A stretch of DNA of 45,968 bases from contig CAZJWR010000027.1 of NCBI GenBank assembly GCA_964549765.1, forward strand, positions 1-45,968. Reading direction: 5' to 3'. Every line of letters starts with the position of its first letter. The first letter of the stretch is position 1. The stretch comes from CAZJWR01 sp964549765 (lineage in GTDB: Bacteria; Zixibacteria; MSB-5A5; GN15; JAAZOE01). The position numbers and the translations under genes are program-made. This document shows positions 7,875-15,729 of the stretch, piece after piece. The notes under the pieces were generated by a model. The model made no database searches and was not told the origin of the DNA. It worked only from the letters and a program-made list of their open reading frames with translations.

Positions 7875-8531
7875 TTACCTGGTCGATATCCGACCGGATA
7901 TCTTTTGCGTATTCTTGAAATGCAATTTTGCGATTTGTTCGAGAATTCCCGGGCCGTGCTCCCGGATCAGGCGGCGTCCGGCATCGTCGACCAGCGACGA
8001 TGCGCCGCGCGGGAGGGTGATGCCGACTTGTATTGAAAGCATATCCATCCGGCGCAGAAATTCGGCGCGGGCCAGAATCGAGGCAGCCGCCACCGCCGGG
8101 TGCGCTTCGCCGCGAACGGTCTGGATAATCTCGATGCTTTTGCCCATTTTCTGCAGGCTGTCCAGAATATATCGCTCGTGCCCGAATTTATCCGAGATGG
8201 CCGACGCCGCCGGCTGTTTCATCAGGATATTTTCGATGACGCGGGCGTGGCCCCATCCCAGGAGCTTGTTCAGATTCCCGATCTTCTTGTGCAACTGATT
8301 GTACTTTTCGGGATTGATGACGATGATATCATGGACGAAGCGCTGCCGTATCCGTTCCGCGATCCCGAGCAGCTTTTTGTCAGCGATGGTCTTGGAATCG
8401 CGGACCTCCAGTTCGGCCAACGCCGCAAGGCGATCCTCCTCCACGAGCACTCCGGCGATCACGAGCGGCCCGAAAAAATCTCCCTTACCCGACTCATCGA
8501 CGCCGATTATCGGCCATGCGTATGCCCCCAC
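7875..8531 (-). CDS. rnhC: RNase HIII-type ribonuclease lacking the usual N-terminal domain
   Basis: The protein degrades RNA in RNA:DNA hybrids. The catalytic N-terminus reads GVDESGKGDFFGPLVIAG, closest to the DEVGxGDYFGP signature of RNase HIII rather than the DEAGRGP of RNase HII; RDSK and the later VAAASILAR are the other active-site blocks, supplying the remaining acidic residues region. At 218 residues it is about 90 shorter than typical RnhC, which begins with a TBP-like substrate-binding domain; here the catalytic motif begins at residue 10. The GTG start at 8531 shares one base with the efp stop (TAGTG), so it is coupled to efp. RNase HII (rnhB) is the alternative name. Confidence 0.8.
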   Translation of the reverse strand: MGAYAWPIIGVDESGKGDFFGPLVIAGVLVEEDRLAALAELEVRDSKTIADKKLLGIAERIRQRFVHDIIVINPEKYNQLHKKIGNLNKLLGWGHARVIENILMKQPAASAISDKFGHERYILDSLQKMGKSIEIIQTVRGEAHPAVAAASILARAEFLRRMDMLSIQVGITLPRGASSLVDDAGRRLIREHGPGILEQIAKLHFKNTQKISGRISTR

Positions 8532-9091
8532 TAATTGGCCCGCTCGACATATTCGCCTGTCCGGGTGTCGACTTTGATCATGTCCCCTTCTTTGACGAAA
8601 AGCGGGACTTTGATTTCCATGCCGGTCTCGAGTTTGGCCGTTTTCTGAATATTAGTCACGGAATCACCCTTGATGGCCGGTTCCGATTCGACGACTTTCA
8701 ACACCACTGACGCCGGCATATCCAGCGAAATCGCCTTGCTCTCAAAGAACAATATCGTGTATTCCTCGTTTTCCTGGAGATAAAAGCGTGAATCGCTCAG
8801 GCTCGATTCCGACAACGCCGTCTGCTCGAAGGTCTGGGAATCCATGAAATGATAACCGTCGGCGTCGTTGTACAGGTACTGCATCCGCCGGGTTTCGAGG
8901 TCGGGGAGTTCGAAGGTTTCGCTCGACAGGAATGTCCGTTCGAGGACCGATCCGGTCAGCAGGTGTTTGATTTTGGCTTTGGTATGTGGGCGGCCGCGGC
9001 CCATTTTGACGTGGGAGAAATCCACAATCGTGTAGGGCTCGCCTTCAATCATCACTCTCAAACCCTTGCGAAAATCGGTCGCAGAGATCAT
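8531..9091 (-). CDS. efp: Elongation factor P
   Basis: The 186-residue product has the three-domain EF-P layout and normal length; it relieves ribosome stalling at polyproline. Recognisable parts are the N-terminal KOW-like domain (DFRKGLRVMIEGEPYTIVDF), the tip loop, and the C-terminal OB domain ending GDMIKVDTRTGEYVERA. At the loop tip, where E. coli has PGKG with the modified Lys34, this protein has MGRG: Arg32 occupies the modification site. The start is supported by a GGAGG six bases before the ATG. It is followed by the one-base-overlapping RNase H gene. Modification enzymes are not in the window. Confidence 0.95.
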   Translation of the reverse strand: MISATDFRKGLRVMIEGEPYTIVDFSHVKMGRGRPHTKAKIKHLLTGSVLERTFLSSETFELPDLETRRMQYLYNDADGYHFMDSQTFEQTALSESSLSDSRFYLQENEEYTILFFESKAISLDMPASVVLKVVESEPAIKGDSVTNIQKTAKLETGMEIKVPLFVKEGDMIKVDTRTGEYVERAN

Positions 9092-9128
9092 TGTGCCTCC
9101 ATAAAACGTTGAAATCTTACGCTGGGCT

Positions 9129-9134
9129 AATATA
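9129..9134 (-). promoter_or_regulatory. Extended -10 element before efp
   Basis: On the minus strand TGT is followed by TATATT at 9134-9129, an extended -10 motif, about 38 bases upstream of the efp ATG. No good -35 box is present at the proper distance, which is usual for extended -10 promoters. It lies in the 62-base gap after the histidine kinase gene. Confidence 0.5.
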
Positions 9135-9153
9135 ACAGAAATACGATGATCCG

Positions 9154-11094
9154 CTACAGATTTTTGCCACTTTGGGCGGCGGCAACGGGCGACGACGATT
9201 CCGGGGAGGTCAGAAGACGCAGCGAGATGCGGCAGACGGCGCCTCGGCCCGAAACGGGGTCGAAGGCTATCGAACCACCGTGGAGATTTATGATCTTGCG
9301 AGCCAGAGCCAGACCCAGCCCCGTGCCCGACGGTTTGGAGGAAACGAATGGCGTGAATATCTTTTCGCGCAGGGATTCGGGGATTCCCGGCCCGTCGTCG
9401 ATGACGGAAATTTCGGCGTGGTCGCGGTGTGTGTCCAGCCGGACAATGACGCGCCCCCCGACCTCGACCGCCTGAACGGCGTTATCGATCACGTTACCGA
9501 GCGCCTCCTTCAGGAGCAGGGCGTCGCCCCCAATAGAGGCCGTTTTGGAAATGAATTCCGTCTCCACTGTCACCGATTTCCGGTTTGCTTCGATCAGGCT
9601 CTTGTCCCGGCATTCCGCGCACACCTGCGTAAGATCAAGTGTGTCTTCCATGAGGCTGAGCGGCCGGGCGAACGACAGAAAACGATTGACCATCGAAGCC
9701 GAAGATGAGGCTTCGGCGCGGATGCAACCGGCGATATCGTCCAGAGCCGGTTCATGGGACACTTTCCTCTGAAGTAATTGACAGAAGCCGGATATGGCCG
9801 CCAAAGAATTGCGTAATTGATGGGCCAGTCCGCCGGTCATCTCCCCCAGCGCCGCCAGTTGATGATTGGCCTCCAGTTCCGATTGCAGTTTCTTCATCTC
9901 AGTCAGATCGGCGATCAGTAAAGCGACGCCGACGACCAGATCCCGGTCATCATAGATCAGGGAGCTTTCGACCCCGAGCCAGCGGCGGCGGCCCCTGCCG
10001 TCATCGATTTCAATCTCACGCGGCCCGGCGGTATCTCCTCGTTCCAGCCCGGCGGTAATCATCAAGTTCATTTCCATTTCATTCGGAAACGCCGCCAGAT
10101 AATGTCTGTCGAGCACATCCTGATCGGATCGGCCGAGGATGTCGGCCGCAGCCCGGTTGAAGCCGATGATTTTGCCGGTCAGATCGATATTGACCACTCC
10201 CGATCCGATCGATTTGAGAATATAATCATTTATCCGCTCCAATCGTCGGGCCCGATTCGATGATTCCTGGTACAGGCGCGCCAGTTCCGTTTCATTCCGC
10301 TTCAGTTCCTCAATGATACTGTCATACGATTTGATGACCTCGGCGACCTCGTCGGAGGTGCCGGAAACGGTCAGGCGTCCGGCGGAAATGGCCGTTTCGC
10401 GCAGGTGTCTGAAGGGCCGCAGAATGTAGCGGGGCAGGGTAATCATCAGGATGGCGATGAGAATCACGATGCCGCTCGCCAGATATAACGCCGTCCGGGC
10501 CGTGGCGCCGATTTTGCCGACAATCCAGCCGTCGGTTCTGGCTACAATCAGTATCCGTTCCCCCGGTGAGGTTTGGATAAGCTGCAACCCGAATCGTGAT
10601 TCGTTGGATTTTCCGAAGCGATACAGTTGTCGGCCGGCCAATAATTGCTTAATCGATTCCCTGTCTATATCCGGATAACCGGGACGATTCGCGAAAGTGT
10701 TGATTATAGATGCCGCCGTCGAATCAGATGAGGCCGGACCGACGGACATCAGTTCCAGATCGGCGGTACTCGTTTCATGCCGGATATATCCGTATTGATC
10801 GCGATCCAGGCCCCGGTTCGAGCCTGTCGTGAGCTGTCGGGCGGACATGGTGAGACTCGACGCCAACCGTTGATCCAGTTCAACCGTCAATTGCGTTTTG
10901 ACCCGATACAACATGTAGGTAGTGCTGATATTGAGAATCAGCAGCAGCCCGACGATAAGCACCAGCGCCAACCGGATTTCGGCCTCGTATTTTCCCGTTC
11001 GGGTACGCATATATTTTAAAATCGGCATGCGCCGGTAATGATTGAGGTCCGGGCAACCCGGAAAAAACCGTTGTGTCGGGAGTATTTCGGACAT
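9154..11094 (-). CDS. NtrB-like PAS sensor histidine kinase
   Basis: Order of parts: transmembrane helix (LALVLIVGLLLILNIS), a periplasmic sensor region of about 150 residues, second helix (ALYLASGIVILIAILMIT), HAMP linker, PAS domain (IGFNRAAADILGRSDQDVL), HisKA with intact phospho-acceptor (GLAHQLRNSLAAISGF), and the ATPase domain with N box (EALGNVIDNAVQAV), G1 (DDGPGIP) and G2 (GTGLGLALA). The HQLRNSLAAI box is of the NtrB/AtoS group, whose partners are often sigma-54 activators; none is encoded here. Start is uncertain: ATGs at 11094, 11028 and 11010 are all possible, none with a convincing ribosome site. The gene is divergent from the exosortase. Confidence 0.88.
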   Translation of the reverse strand: MSEILPTQRFFPGCPDLNHYRRMPILKYMRTRTGKYEAEIRLALVLIVGLLLILNISTTYMLYRVKTQLTVELDQRLASSLTMSARQLTTGSNRGLDRDQYGYIRHETSTADLELMSVGPASSDSTAASIINTFANRPGYPDIDRESIKQLLAGRQLYRFGKSNESRFGLQLIQTSPGERILIVARTDGWIVGKIGATARTALYLASGIVILIAILMITLPRYILRPFRHLRETAISAGRLTVSGTSDEVAEVIKSYDSIIEELKRNETELARLYQESSNRARRLERINDYILKSIGSGVVNIDLTGKIIGFNRAAADILGRSDQDVLDRHYLAAFPNEMEMNLMITAGLERGDTAGPREIEIDDGRGRRRWLGVESSLIYDDRDLVVGVALLIADLTEMKKLQSELEANHQLAALGEMTGGLAHQLRNSLAAISGFCQLLQRKVSHEPALDDIAGCIRAEASSSASMVNRFLSFARPLSLMEDTLDLTQVCAECRDKSLIEANRKSVTVETEFISKTASIGGDALLLKEALGNVIDNAVQAVEVGGRVIVRLDTHRDHAEISVIDDGPGIPESLREKIFTPFVSSKPSGTGLGLALARKIINLHGGSIAFDPVSGRGAVCRISLRLLTSPESSSPVAAAQSGKNL

Positions 11095-11099
11095 ATTAT
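11071..11099 (+). promoter_or_regulatory. Candidate promoter of the exosortase pair
   Basis: TTGTGT at 11071-11076, a 17-base spacer and TATTAT at 11094-11099. The predicted start lies at or next to the ATG at 11106, so the transcript could be leaderless; this fits the lack of a ribosome site there. The site overlaps possible N-terminal codons of the divergent kinase gene. Confidence 0.4.
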
Positions 11100-11105
11100 T
11101 CTTAT

Positions 11106-11684
11106 ATGGGCAGGGCATCGGGGAAAAAGAAACGACACCAACCGGATACACCGCGACCGGCGGACCGGCGGAAACGCCGACTTATTATCTTCGTCCTCAC
11201 GTTTTTGGGACTTCTGGCTGTCGGCGCAATCATCTACCCTTTTCTTTCCATCGCTTTCGATCGGCAGCTCAAGGGCTTCATGGCAATCACCGCAACGATT
11301 TGCGGCGGGATCCTCGACATCTTCTATAACGACGTCACCGTATTCGGGCGATATCTTACTTTTAACGGATTTTCGGTGGAGATAATCGAGGAGTGTACTG
11401 GCATCTTCGAAATGCTCATATTCCTCGCCGCGCTGATATCATATCCGGCCTCGTGGCGATCCAAGCTGATCGGATTTCTCCTCGGCATCCCCGCCCTGTA
11501 CGCATTTAACGTTATCCGGATAGTTTTTCTGGCGTTCGTCGGCGCCCATTATCATAAGCTGTTCGATTTCATGCACCTTTATTTCTGGCAGGCCACGCTC
11601 ATCCTCATGATAACAACGGTATGGGTACTGTGGATACTCCTGGTGGTGGGTCGTGAAAAGAAAACTCCTGAGATTTTTTCTTAG
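11106..11684 (+). CDS. Small exosortase/archaeosortase family transpeptidase (XrtH-like)
   Basis: This roughly 192-residue polytopic membrane protein has the three active-site residues of the exosortase family in order: Cys in EECTGIFE, Arg in FNVIRIVF and His in DFMHLYFWQ, separated by hydrophobic helices and the ALISYPASWRSKLIGFLLGIPALY block. Exosortases cleave C-terminal sorting tails (CTERM motifs) from secreted proteins. The short length and sequence pattern around the Cys resemble exosortase H more than the EpsH fusions with extra domains. The N terminus (KKKRHQPDTPRPADRRKRR) is a basic cytosolic tail. The start is the ATG at 11106; a GTG at 11073 is an alternative. It overlaps the next gene by 32 bases. 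No CTERM-tailed substrate lies in the window. Confidence 0.85.
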   Translation: MGRASGKKKRHQPDTPRPADRRKRRLIIFVLTFLGLLAVGAIIYPFLSIAFDRQLKGFMAITATICGGILDIFYNDVTVFGRYLTFNGFSVEIIEECTGIFEMLIFLAALISYPASWRSKLIGFLLGIPALYAFNVIRIVFLAFVGAHYHKLFDFMHLYFWQATLILMITTVWVLWILLVVGREKKTPEIFS

Positions 11685-12120
11685 CCTGATTATCGTCTCG
11701 GTCGTTCTGACCTGGTTTTGGTTCAACGGTCTGCAGATCAGTTACGCCCTGCTGTACAAGCCGATGGCGCAATTCGCCTTCCGCGTTCTGAAAATTTATA
11801 AGTCGGGCGTTACGCTGGTGATCGAGCATTTCACGAATTTGATCCCGTTTATCGCCCTGTCCGTCTCCCTTCCGGGCGTCAGGATTAAAAAACGCCTTAT
11901 CCGCCTTTTTCTCGGTCTGATTATCCTCATGGCCGTGCATTTTTTTCTCATTATTGCCGTTTCGAAAATCTATGCCACGTACGAACTGTCGCAGACCGCC
12001 TACAAGTACATGTTTCCGTTGTTCATGATCAACGACGCCTTGCCGCTGGCGCTCTGGTTTCTGTTCTTCTCCGAGGAAATTCTGAGCACCTTCCGCCGGC
12101 AAAAGCGCGCGGCCGGATGA
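11653..12120 (+). CDS. Exosortase-associated membrane protein
   Basis: The 155-residue product has about four transmembrane helices (around residues 8-25, 58-75, 84-106, 122-142) separated by basic cytosolic loops (RIKKRLIR, FRRQKRAAG). It starts with GTG inside the exosortase gene, overlapping by 32 bases behind a GGTGGTGGG stretch, so the two are almost surely co-translated. Its size, topology and position match the uncharacterised membrane partner often found beside exosortase H; assignment rests mainly on context. It ends three bases from the convergent prepilin peptidase stop, with no terminator between them. Confidence 0.7.
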   Translation: MKRKLLRFFLSLIIVSVVLTWFWFNGLQISYALLYKPMAQFAFRVLKIYKSGVTLVIEHFTNLIPFIALSVSLPGVRIKKRLIRLFLGLIILMAVHFFLIIAVSKIYATYELSQTAYKYMFPLFMINDALPLALWFLFFSEEILSTFRRQKRAAG

Positions 12121-12123
12121 CGG

Positions 12124-12909
12124 CTATTTTACCAAAAAATTGGCGACGTAAAAATTGATGATGGGGTCGCCGTAGGCGACGATGACGAACGAGGCCATAG
12201 CCAAAAACGGCCCGAACGGTATGATTCTTTCGGCGCGGACTTTTTTCGATACCAACATCCAGACAATCGATACGATCATCCCGATGACGGCCCCGCCCAT
12301 GAATATCAGCAGTACTTTCTGCCAGCCGACGAACACGCCCAGCATGGCCGCCATTTTAATGTCTCCTCCGCCCATCGCCTCCTTCTTGAACAGCCATTCG
12401 CCGAGATAGGCCAGCGCCAAAAGCGCCCCTCCCCCGACCAGAAAGCCGATCAGGGCGTTGACGATTCCCGGGGGCGAGACAAATATGGCGGCCACCAATC
12501 CGGCGACGATTCCCGGCAGGGTTATTTTGTCGGGGATAATCCGAAATTCCAGATCGACAAAAATGATGACGATCAATGATGACACCAGGTAAGCATGCGC
12601 CGGCCACGCCCAAGTCAGGCCGTCCATATAAAGAAAATAAACGTAGAGCGCGGCGTTCAGGAATTCAACCAGCGGGTAGCGAATCGAAATCCCGGCTTTG
12701 CAGTCCCGGCATTTTCCGCCCAGTATGAGAAACGACACGAGCGGGATATTATGATAAAACGGAATGGTTTTGCCGCAATGGGGACAGGCGGAACGTTCGA
12801 AAATGATTTTCTTGTTTCGCGGCAGCCGGTAAATCAGAACGTTCAGAAACGACCCGATGGCCAGCCCCAACAGTCCGACGAAAATATAGATCACCAGATT
12901 CAATTGCAT
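12124..12909 (-). CDS. pilD: Type IV prepilin peptidase / N-methyltransferase
   Basis: The 261-residue membrane protein has all parts of PilD: the N-terminal GSFLNVLIYRLP block, two CxxC pairs in the cytosolic loop (CPHC, CRDC), and the two catalytic aspartates in VDLEFRIIPD and GGGDIKMAA. It cleaves and methylates type IV prepilins or type II pseudopilins in the inner membrane. No pilin or pilus assembly gene is nearby. It lies 25 bases downstream of rsmE on the same strand, so it could be read from the heat-shock operon; a short purine-rich stretch upstream is the only ribosome-site hint. Confidence 0.93.
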   Translation of the reverse strand: MQLNLVIYIFVGLLGLAIGSFLNVLIYRLPRNKKIIFERSACPHCGKTIPFYHNIPLVSFLILGGKCRDCKAGISIRYPLVEFLNAALYVYFLYMDGLTWAWPAHAYLVSSLIVIIFVDLEFRIIPDKITLPGIVAGLVAAIFVSPPGIVNALIGFLVGGGALLALAYLGEWLFKKEAMGGGDIKMAAMLGVFVGWQKVLLIFMGGAVIGMIVSIVWMLVSKKVRAERIIPFGPFLAMASFVIVAYGDPIINFYVANFLVK

Positions 12910-12934
12910 ACTGCTGTTATCGGTTGATTATCCG

Positions 12935-13678
12935 CTAACCTTTGGCGTCCGCCTCGCCATAAATGAGCAGCGCCGGCACGACAATCCCGGCCGTTTCCGT
13001 CCGCAAAACCCGGTCACCGAGGCTGAAAATGGGGATTTTGCGGCTCTTGGCGCTTTCAACTTCACTCGACGAGAAACCGGATTCCGGCCCGATTATGACC
13101 GTCAGCCGCTTGGTGCCAGTCGCCGCCAGGACACCCCCCGGGGTCGTCCTTTTGCCGTCGGGATGAAACAGCGCCGATTCGTCGGGAATACACGCGGCGA
13201 CGAATTCCCCATAGATCACCGGAGGCGATATCATCGGGATGACCGACCGTCCCGATTGTTTGGCGGCCGCCTCGCAGACACGACGCCAACGATTTATGCG
13301 GCGGACCAGCGTTTCCTGCTCCTTGATCTTGACCTTCGCCTGCTCCGTAATTAACGGAATGAACCGGCTGACGCCGACCTCGGTGCCCTTTTCGACCACG
13401 AGATCGAACTTGGTGGCCGATGAGAGTCCGATCGCCAGCGCCAAATCCAATTTCGGCTCGCCGCCCTTCTTGACCGTCCGGATGATTCCGCAGCTCACGG
13501 TCCGCGCGCTGATCGTCCGGATCTCGCAGATATGCGACATTCCGTAGCCGTCGATAACCCGCACCATTTCGCCTTTCGTCATCCGCAAGACTTTGGCGAT
13601 ATGATGCGCCTCGGGACCGTGAATCTTGACGGTGTCATCTTTGACGTCACCCGCTTTGAATATAAACGTTGAAATCAT
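12935..13678 (-). CDS. rsmE: 16S rRNA (uracil-1498-N3)-methyltransferase
   Basis: The 247-residue SPOUT-family protein has an N-terminal PUA-like part (EAHHIAKVLRMTKGEMVRVIDG) and the knotted methyltransferase domain with KGTEVGVSRFIPL, AAKQSGR, IIGPESGFSSSEVE and LGDRVLRTETAGIV, the family's signature run. It methylates U1498 of 16S rRNA using SAM. The ATG at 13678 forms an ATGA overlap with the prmA stop; the open frame extends nine residues further upstream but without support. prmA-rsmE after dnaJ is a common gene order. Confidence 0.95.
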   Translation of the reverse strand: MISTFIFKAGDVKDDTVKIHGPEAHHIAKVLRMTKGEMVRVIDGYGMSHICEIRTISARTVSCGIIRTVKKGGEPKLDLALAIGLSSATKFDLVVEKGTEVGVSRFIPLITEQAKVKIKEQETLVRRINRWRRVCEAAAKQSGRSVIPMISPPVIYGEFVAACIPDESALFHPDGKRTTPGGVLAATGTKRLTVIIGPESGFSSSEVESAKSRKIPIFSLGDRVLRTETAGIVVPALLIYGEADAKG

Positions 13679-14562
13679 GTCAGACTCCCCATATAGGTCA
13701 ACCATCCATTATTTTCGTGAATCACACATGATGCGAAACCATGGCTATCGAGAGTGGCGTCAATTTCGTCGCGATCCTGATTCAGCAGGCCGGCCAGGAT
13801 AAGAATACCTCCCGGCGCCAGACACGATCTCACCCGGCTCATCAATGACAGGATCACCGATTTTATGATGTTGACGACGATAACATCGAAGCGCCGATCC
13901 GGCCGCACGGCATCGATCGTGCCGCCGATCACGCTGCACACCGACGCCACGTCGTTGAGAACGAAATTCTCGGCGCTGTTTTCGACGGCGATCGGGTCGA
14001 GATCGCATCCGATCACTTCGCCGGCGCCTCGCTTCGCCGCATATATGCTGAGAATACCCGTTCCGCAGCCGACGTCCAGCAGCCTTTTGCCGGTAAGATC
14101 GAGTTGCTCCAATTGCGCCAAGCATCCCTGGGTCGATTCATGGCGCCCGGTGCCGAAGGCCATCTTCGGCTCGATAATAATTTCCGTGCGGCCCGCGAAT
14201 GTGCTCTGATTCCACGGCGGTTTGACGATAATCGAATCACCGATCAGAATCGGCGTCACCGATCTCTTGTAGGATTCGATCCAATCGAGGCTTTGGATGA
14301 ATGTTCTCCTGAATGCCGCACCGGCGTAGGCGGGATCGATCGCTTTCATGTATCGGGCCAATCCCTGCAGCGATTTATCGATATCGGTTTTTTCGGGAAT
14401 ATAGAATTTGATGACGGTTCGTCCGTCTTCATCGTCTTCCAGCAGCAGTCCTTCGCAGATACTCTCATTGATGTAATTGGCAACCGGATCGGCGTCGGCC
14501 GAAGCGACGGTGACGGCGATCTCATGAAACCGCTGCGTTTCATCGGCCCGCATATTAGTCAC
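13675..14562 (-). CDS. prmA: Ribosomal protein L11 methyltransferase
   Basis: The 295-residue protein has the SAM-binding motif LLDVGCGTGILSI and the substrate-side motif IEPKMAFGTGRHEST that defines PrmA, preceded by an N-terminal L11-recognition domain (with WIESYKRS and ILIGDSIIVKPPW). It trimethylates L11. The usual NPF/ANI-type motif appears as VVNIIKS. GTG at 14562 overlaps the dnaJ stop (GTGA); an ATG nine bases on (14553) has GGAG about ten bases upstream and may be the true start. It overlaps rsmE by four bases. Confidence 0.93.
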   Translation of the reverse strand: MTNMRADETQRFHEIAVTVASADADPVANYINESICEGLLLEDDEDGRTVIKFYIPEKTDIDKSLQGLARYMKAIDPAYAGAAFRRTFIQSLDWIESYKRSVTPILIGDSIIVKPPWNQSTFAGRTEIIIEPKMAFGTGRHESTQGCLAQLEQLDLTGKRLLDVGCGTGILSIYAAKRGAGEVIGCDLDPIAVENSAENFVLNDVASVCSVIGGTIDAVRPDRRFDVIVVNIIKSVILSLMSRVRSCLAPGGILILAGLLNQDRDEIDATLDSHGFASCVIHENNGWLTYMGSLT

Positions 14563-15710
14563 ACTCCGAGAGTCGCCCGGAGTTTCGCGAAAAAGGATTT
14601 CGATGTTTTGGGCGCCTTGAAGGACTCCGATTTATCGAGCCGTCTCAACAGTTCCCTGTCGGAATCGGACAGGTCCTTCGGCGTCCAGATTTGCACCTGT
14701 ACCAATTGATCCCCGTTTCCCCGCCGCCGCAGATGCGGGATGCCCTTGCCCCGCAGGCGAAACACTTTGCCGGTCTGCGTTCCCGTCGGGATATCGAGAT
14801 TGTCGGTCCCATCCAACACCGGGATTTCGATGGTCCCGCCCAATGCCGCCGTGACAAAGGAAATCGGCACCAGGCAGATGATATCATTGTCGCGGCGCGT
14901 GAAGATATCATGCTCCTTTTCCTGCACCACAACCATCAAATCACCCGTCGGGCCGCCCTGCCGCCCGACGTCGCCTTTCCCTTCAATCGGAATATAATTG
15001 CCGGTTGTGACACCGGCGGGGATTTTGACGCTGATCGTGCTCGTCGACCGCACCCGCCCCTCGCCCTGGCAGGTTGTGCAAGGCGAGGTAATGACCTGGC
15101 CTGTCCCGTGACAGACATTGCAGGTGGTCACGTTGACCATCTGCCCGAATAATGATCGTGTCACTCGCCGGACCTGCCCCGCGCCTCTGCATTGCGGGCA
15201 GGTTTTCGTTTCGCTTCCCGGCGCGCTGCCCGATCCCGAACAGGTCGGACAGGCATCCAGACGTTTGACCCGCAATTTCTTGGTGACGCCGGTGGCGATT
15301 TCTTCCAGCGTCAGCCCGATCTGAATCTGAAGGTCGCGCCCCCGGTTGGAATTCCGTGTCGAAGCCCTCCCGCCGCCGAAAATATCCTCGAATCCGAAGC
15401 CGCCGAAATCACGCATGAAGGCCCGCAGGGCATCAGCCAAATCGAAACCCTGAAATCCATATCCGCCGCCGAAACCCGCCCCTTGACCGAACGCCGCATG
15501 CCCGAACTGGTCATACTGCTGGCGTTTCGTCGAATCCTTGAGCACTTCGTAGGCTTCGGTTGCCTCTTTGAATTTGCCTTCCGCCTCGGTATTGCCAGGG
15601 TTGCGATCCGGATGATATTTCAGCGCCAATTGGCGATAGGCTCGTTTGATTTCATCCTCGGTGGCCGTGCGAGCGACGCCCAGCACGTCGTAATAGTCCC
15701 GTTTTTCCAT
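14559..15710 (-). CDS. dnaJ: Chaperone DnaJ (Hsp40)
   Basis: Full-length type I J-protein of 383 residues: J domain with the HPD motif (YHPDRNPGN), a Gly/Phe-rich linker (GQGAGFGGGYGFQG), the zinc region with four CxxCxGxG repeats (CPTCSGSG, CPQCRGAG, CNVCHGTG, CTTCQGEG) and the C-terminal client-binding domain (GKGIPHLRRRGNGDQLV). It stimulates DnaK ATPase and delivers clients. It follows dnaK by 19 bases in the hrcA operon. Confidence 0.97.
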   Translation of the reverse strand: MEKRDYYDVLGVARTATEDEIKRAYRQLALKYHPDRNPGNTEAEGKFKEATEAYEVLKDSTKRQQYDQFGHAAFGQGAGFGGGYGFQGFDLADALRAFMRDFGGFGFEDIFGGGRASTRNSNRGRDLQIQIGLTLEEIATGVTKKLRVKRLDACPTCSGSGSAPGSETKTCPQCRGAGQVRRVTRSLFGQMVNVTTCNVCHGTGQVITSPCTTCQGEGRVRSTSTISVKIPAGVTTGNYIPIEGKGDVGRQGGPTGDLMVVVQEKEHDIFTRRDNDIICLVPISFVTAALGGTIEIPVLDGTDNLDIPTGTQTGKVFRLRGKGIPHLRRRGNGDQLVQVQIWTPKDLSDSDRELLRRLDKSESFKAPKTSKSFFAKLRATLGV

Positions 15711-15729
15711 CTAATGCGTGCGTCGATCC

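Noticed and set aside
9154..12120. The kinase-exosortase neighbourhood as a PrsK/PrsR/EpsH-type exopolysaccharide locus
   Set aside because: The kinase is NtrB/AtoS-like rather than PrsK-like, and no glycosyltransferase, Wzx/Wzy or PrsT gene is present.
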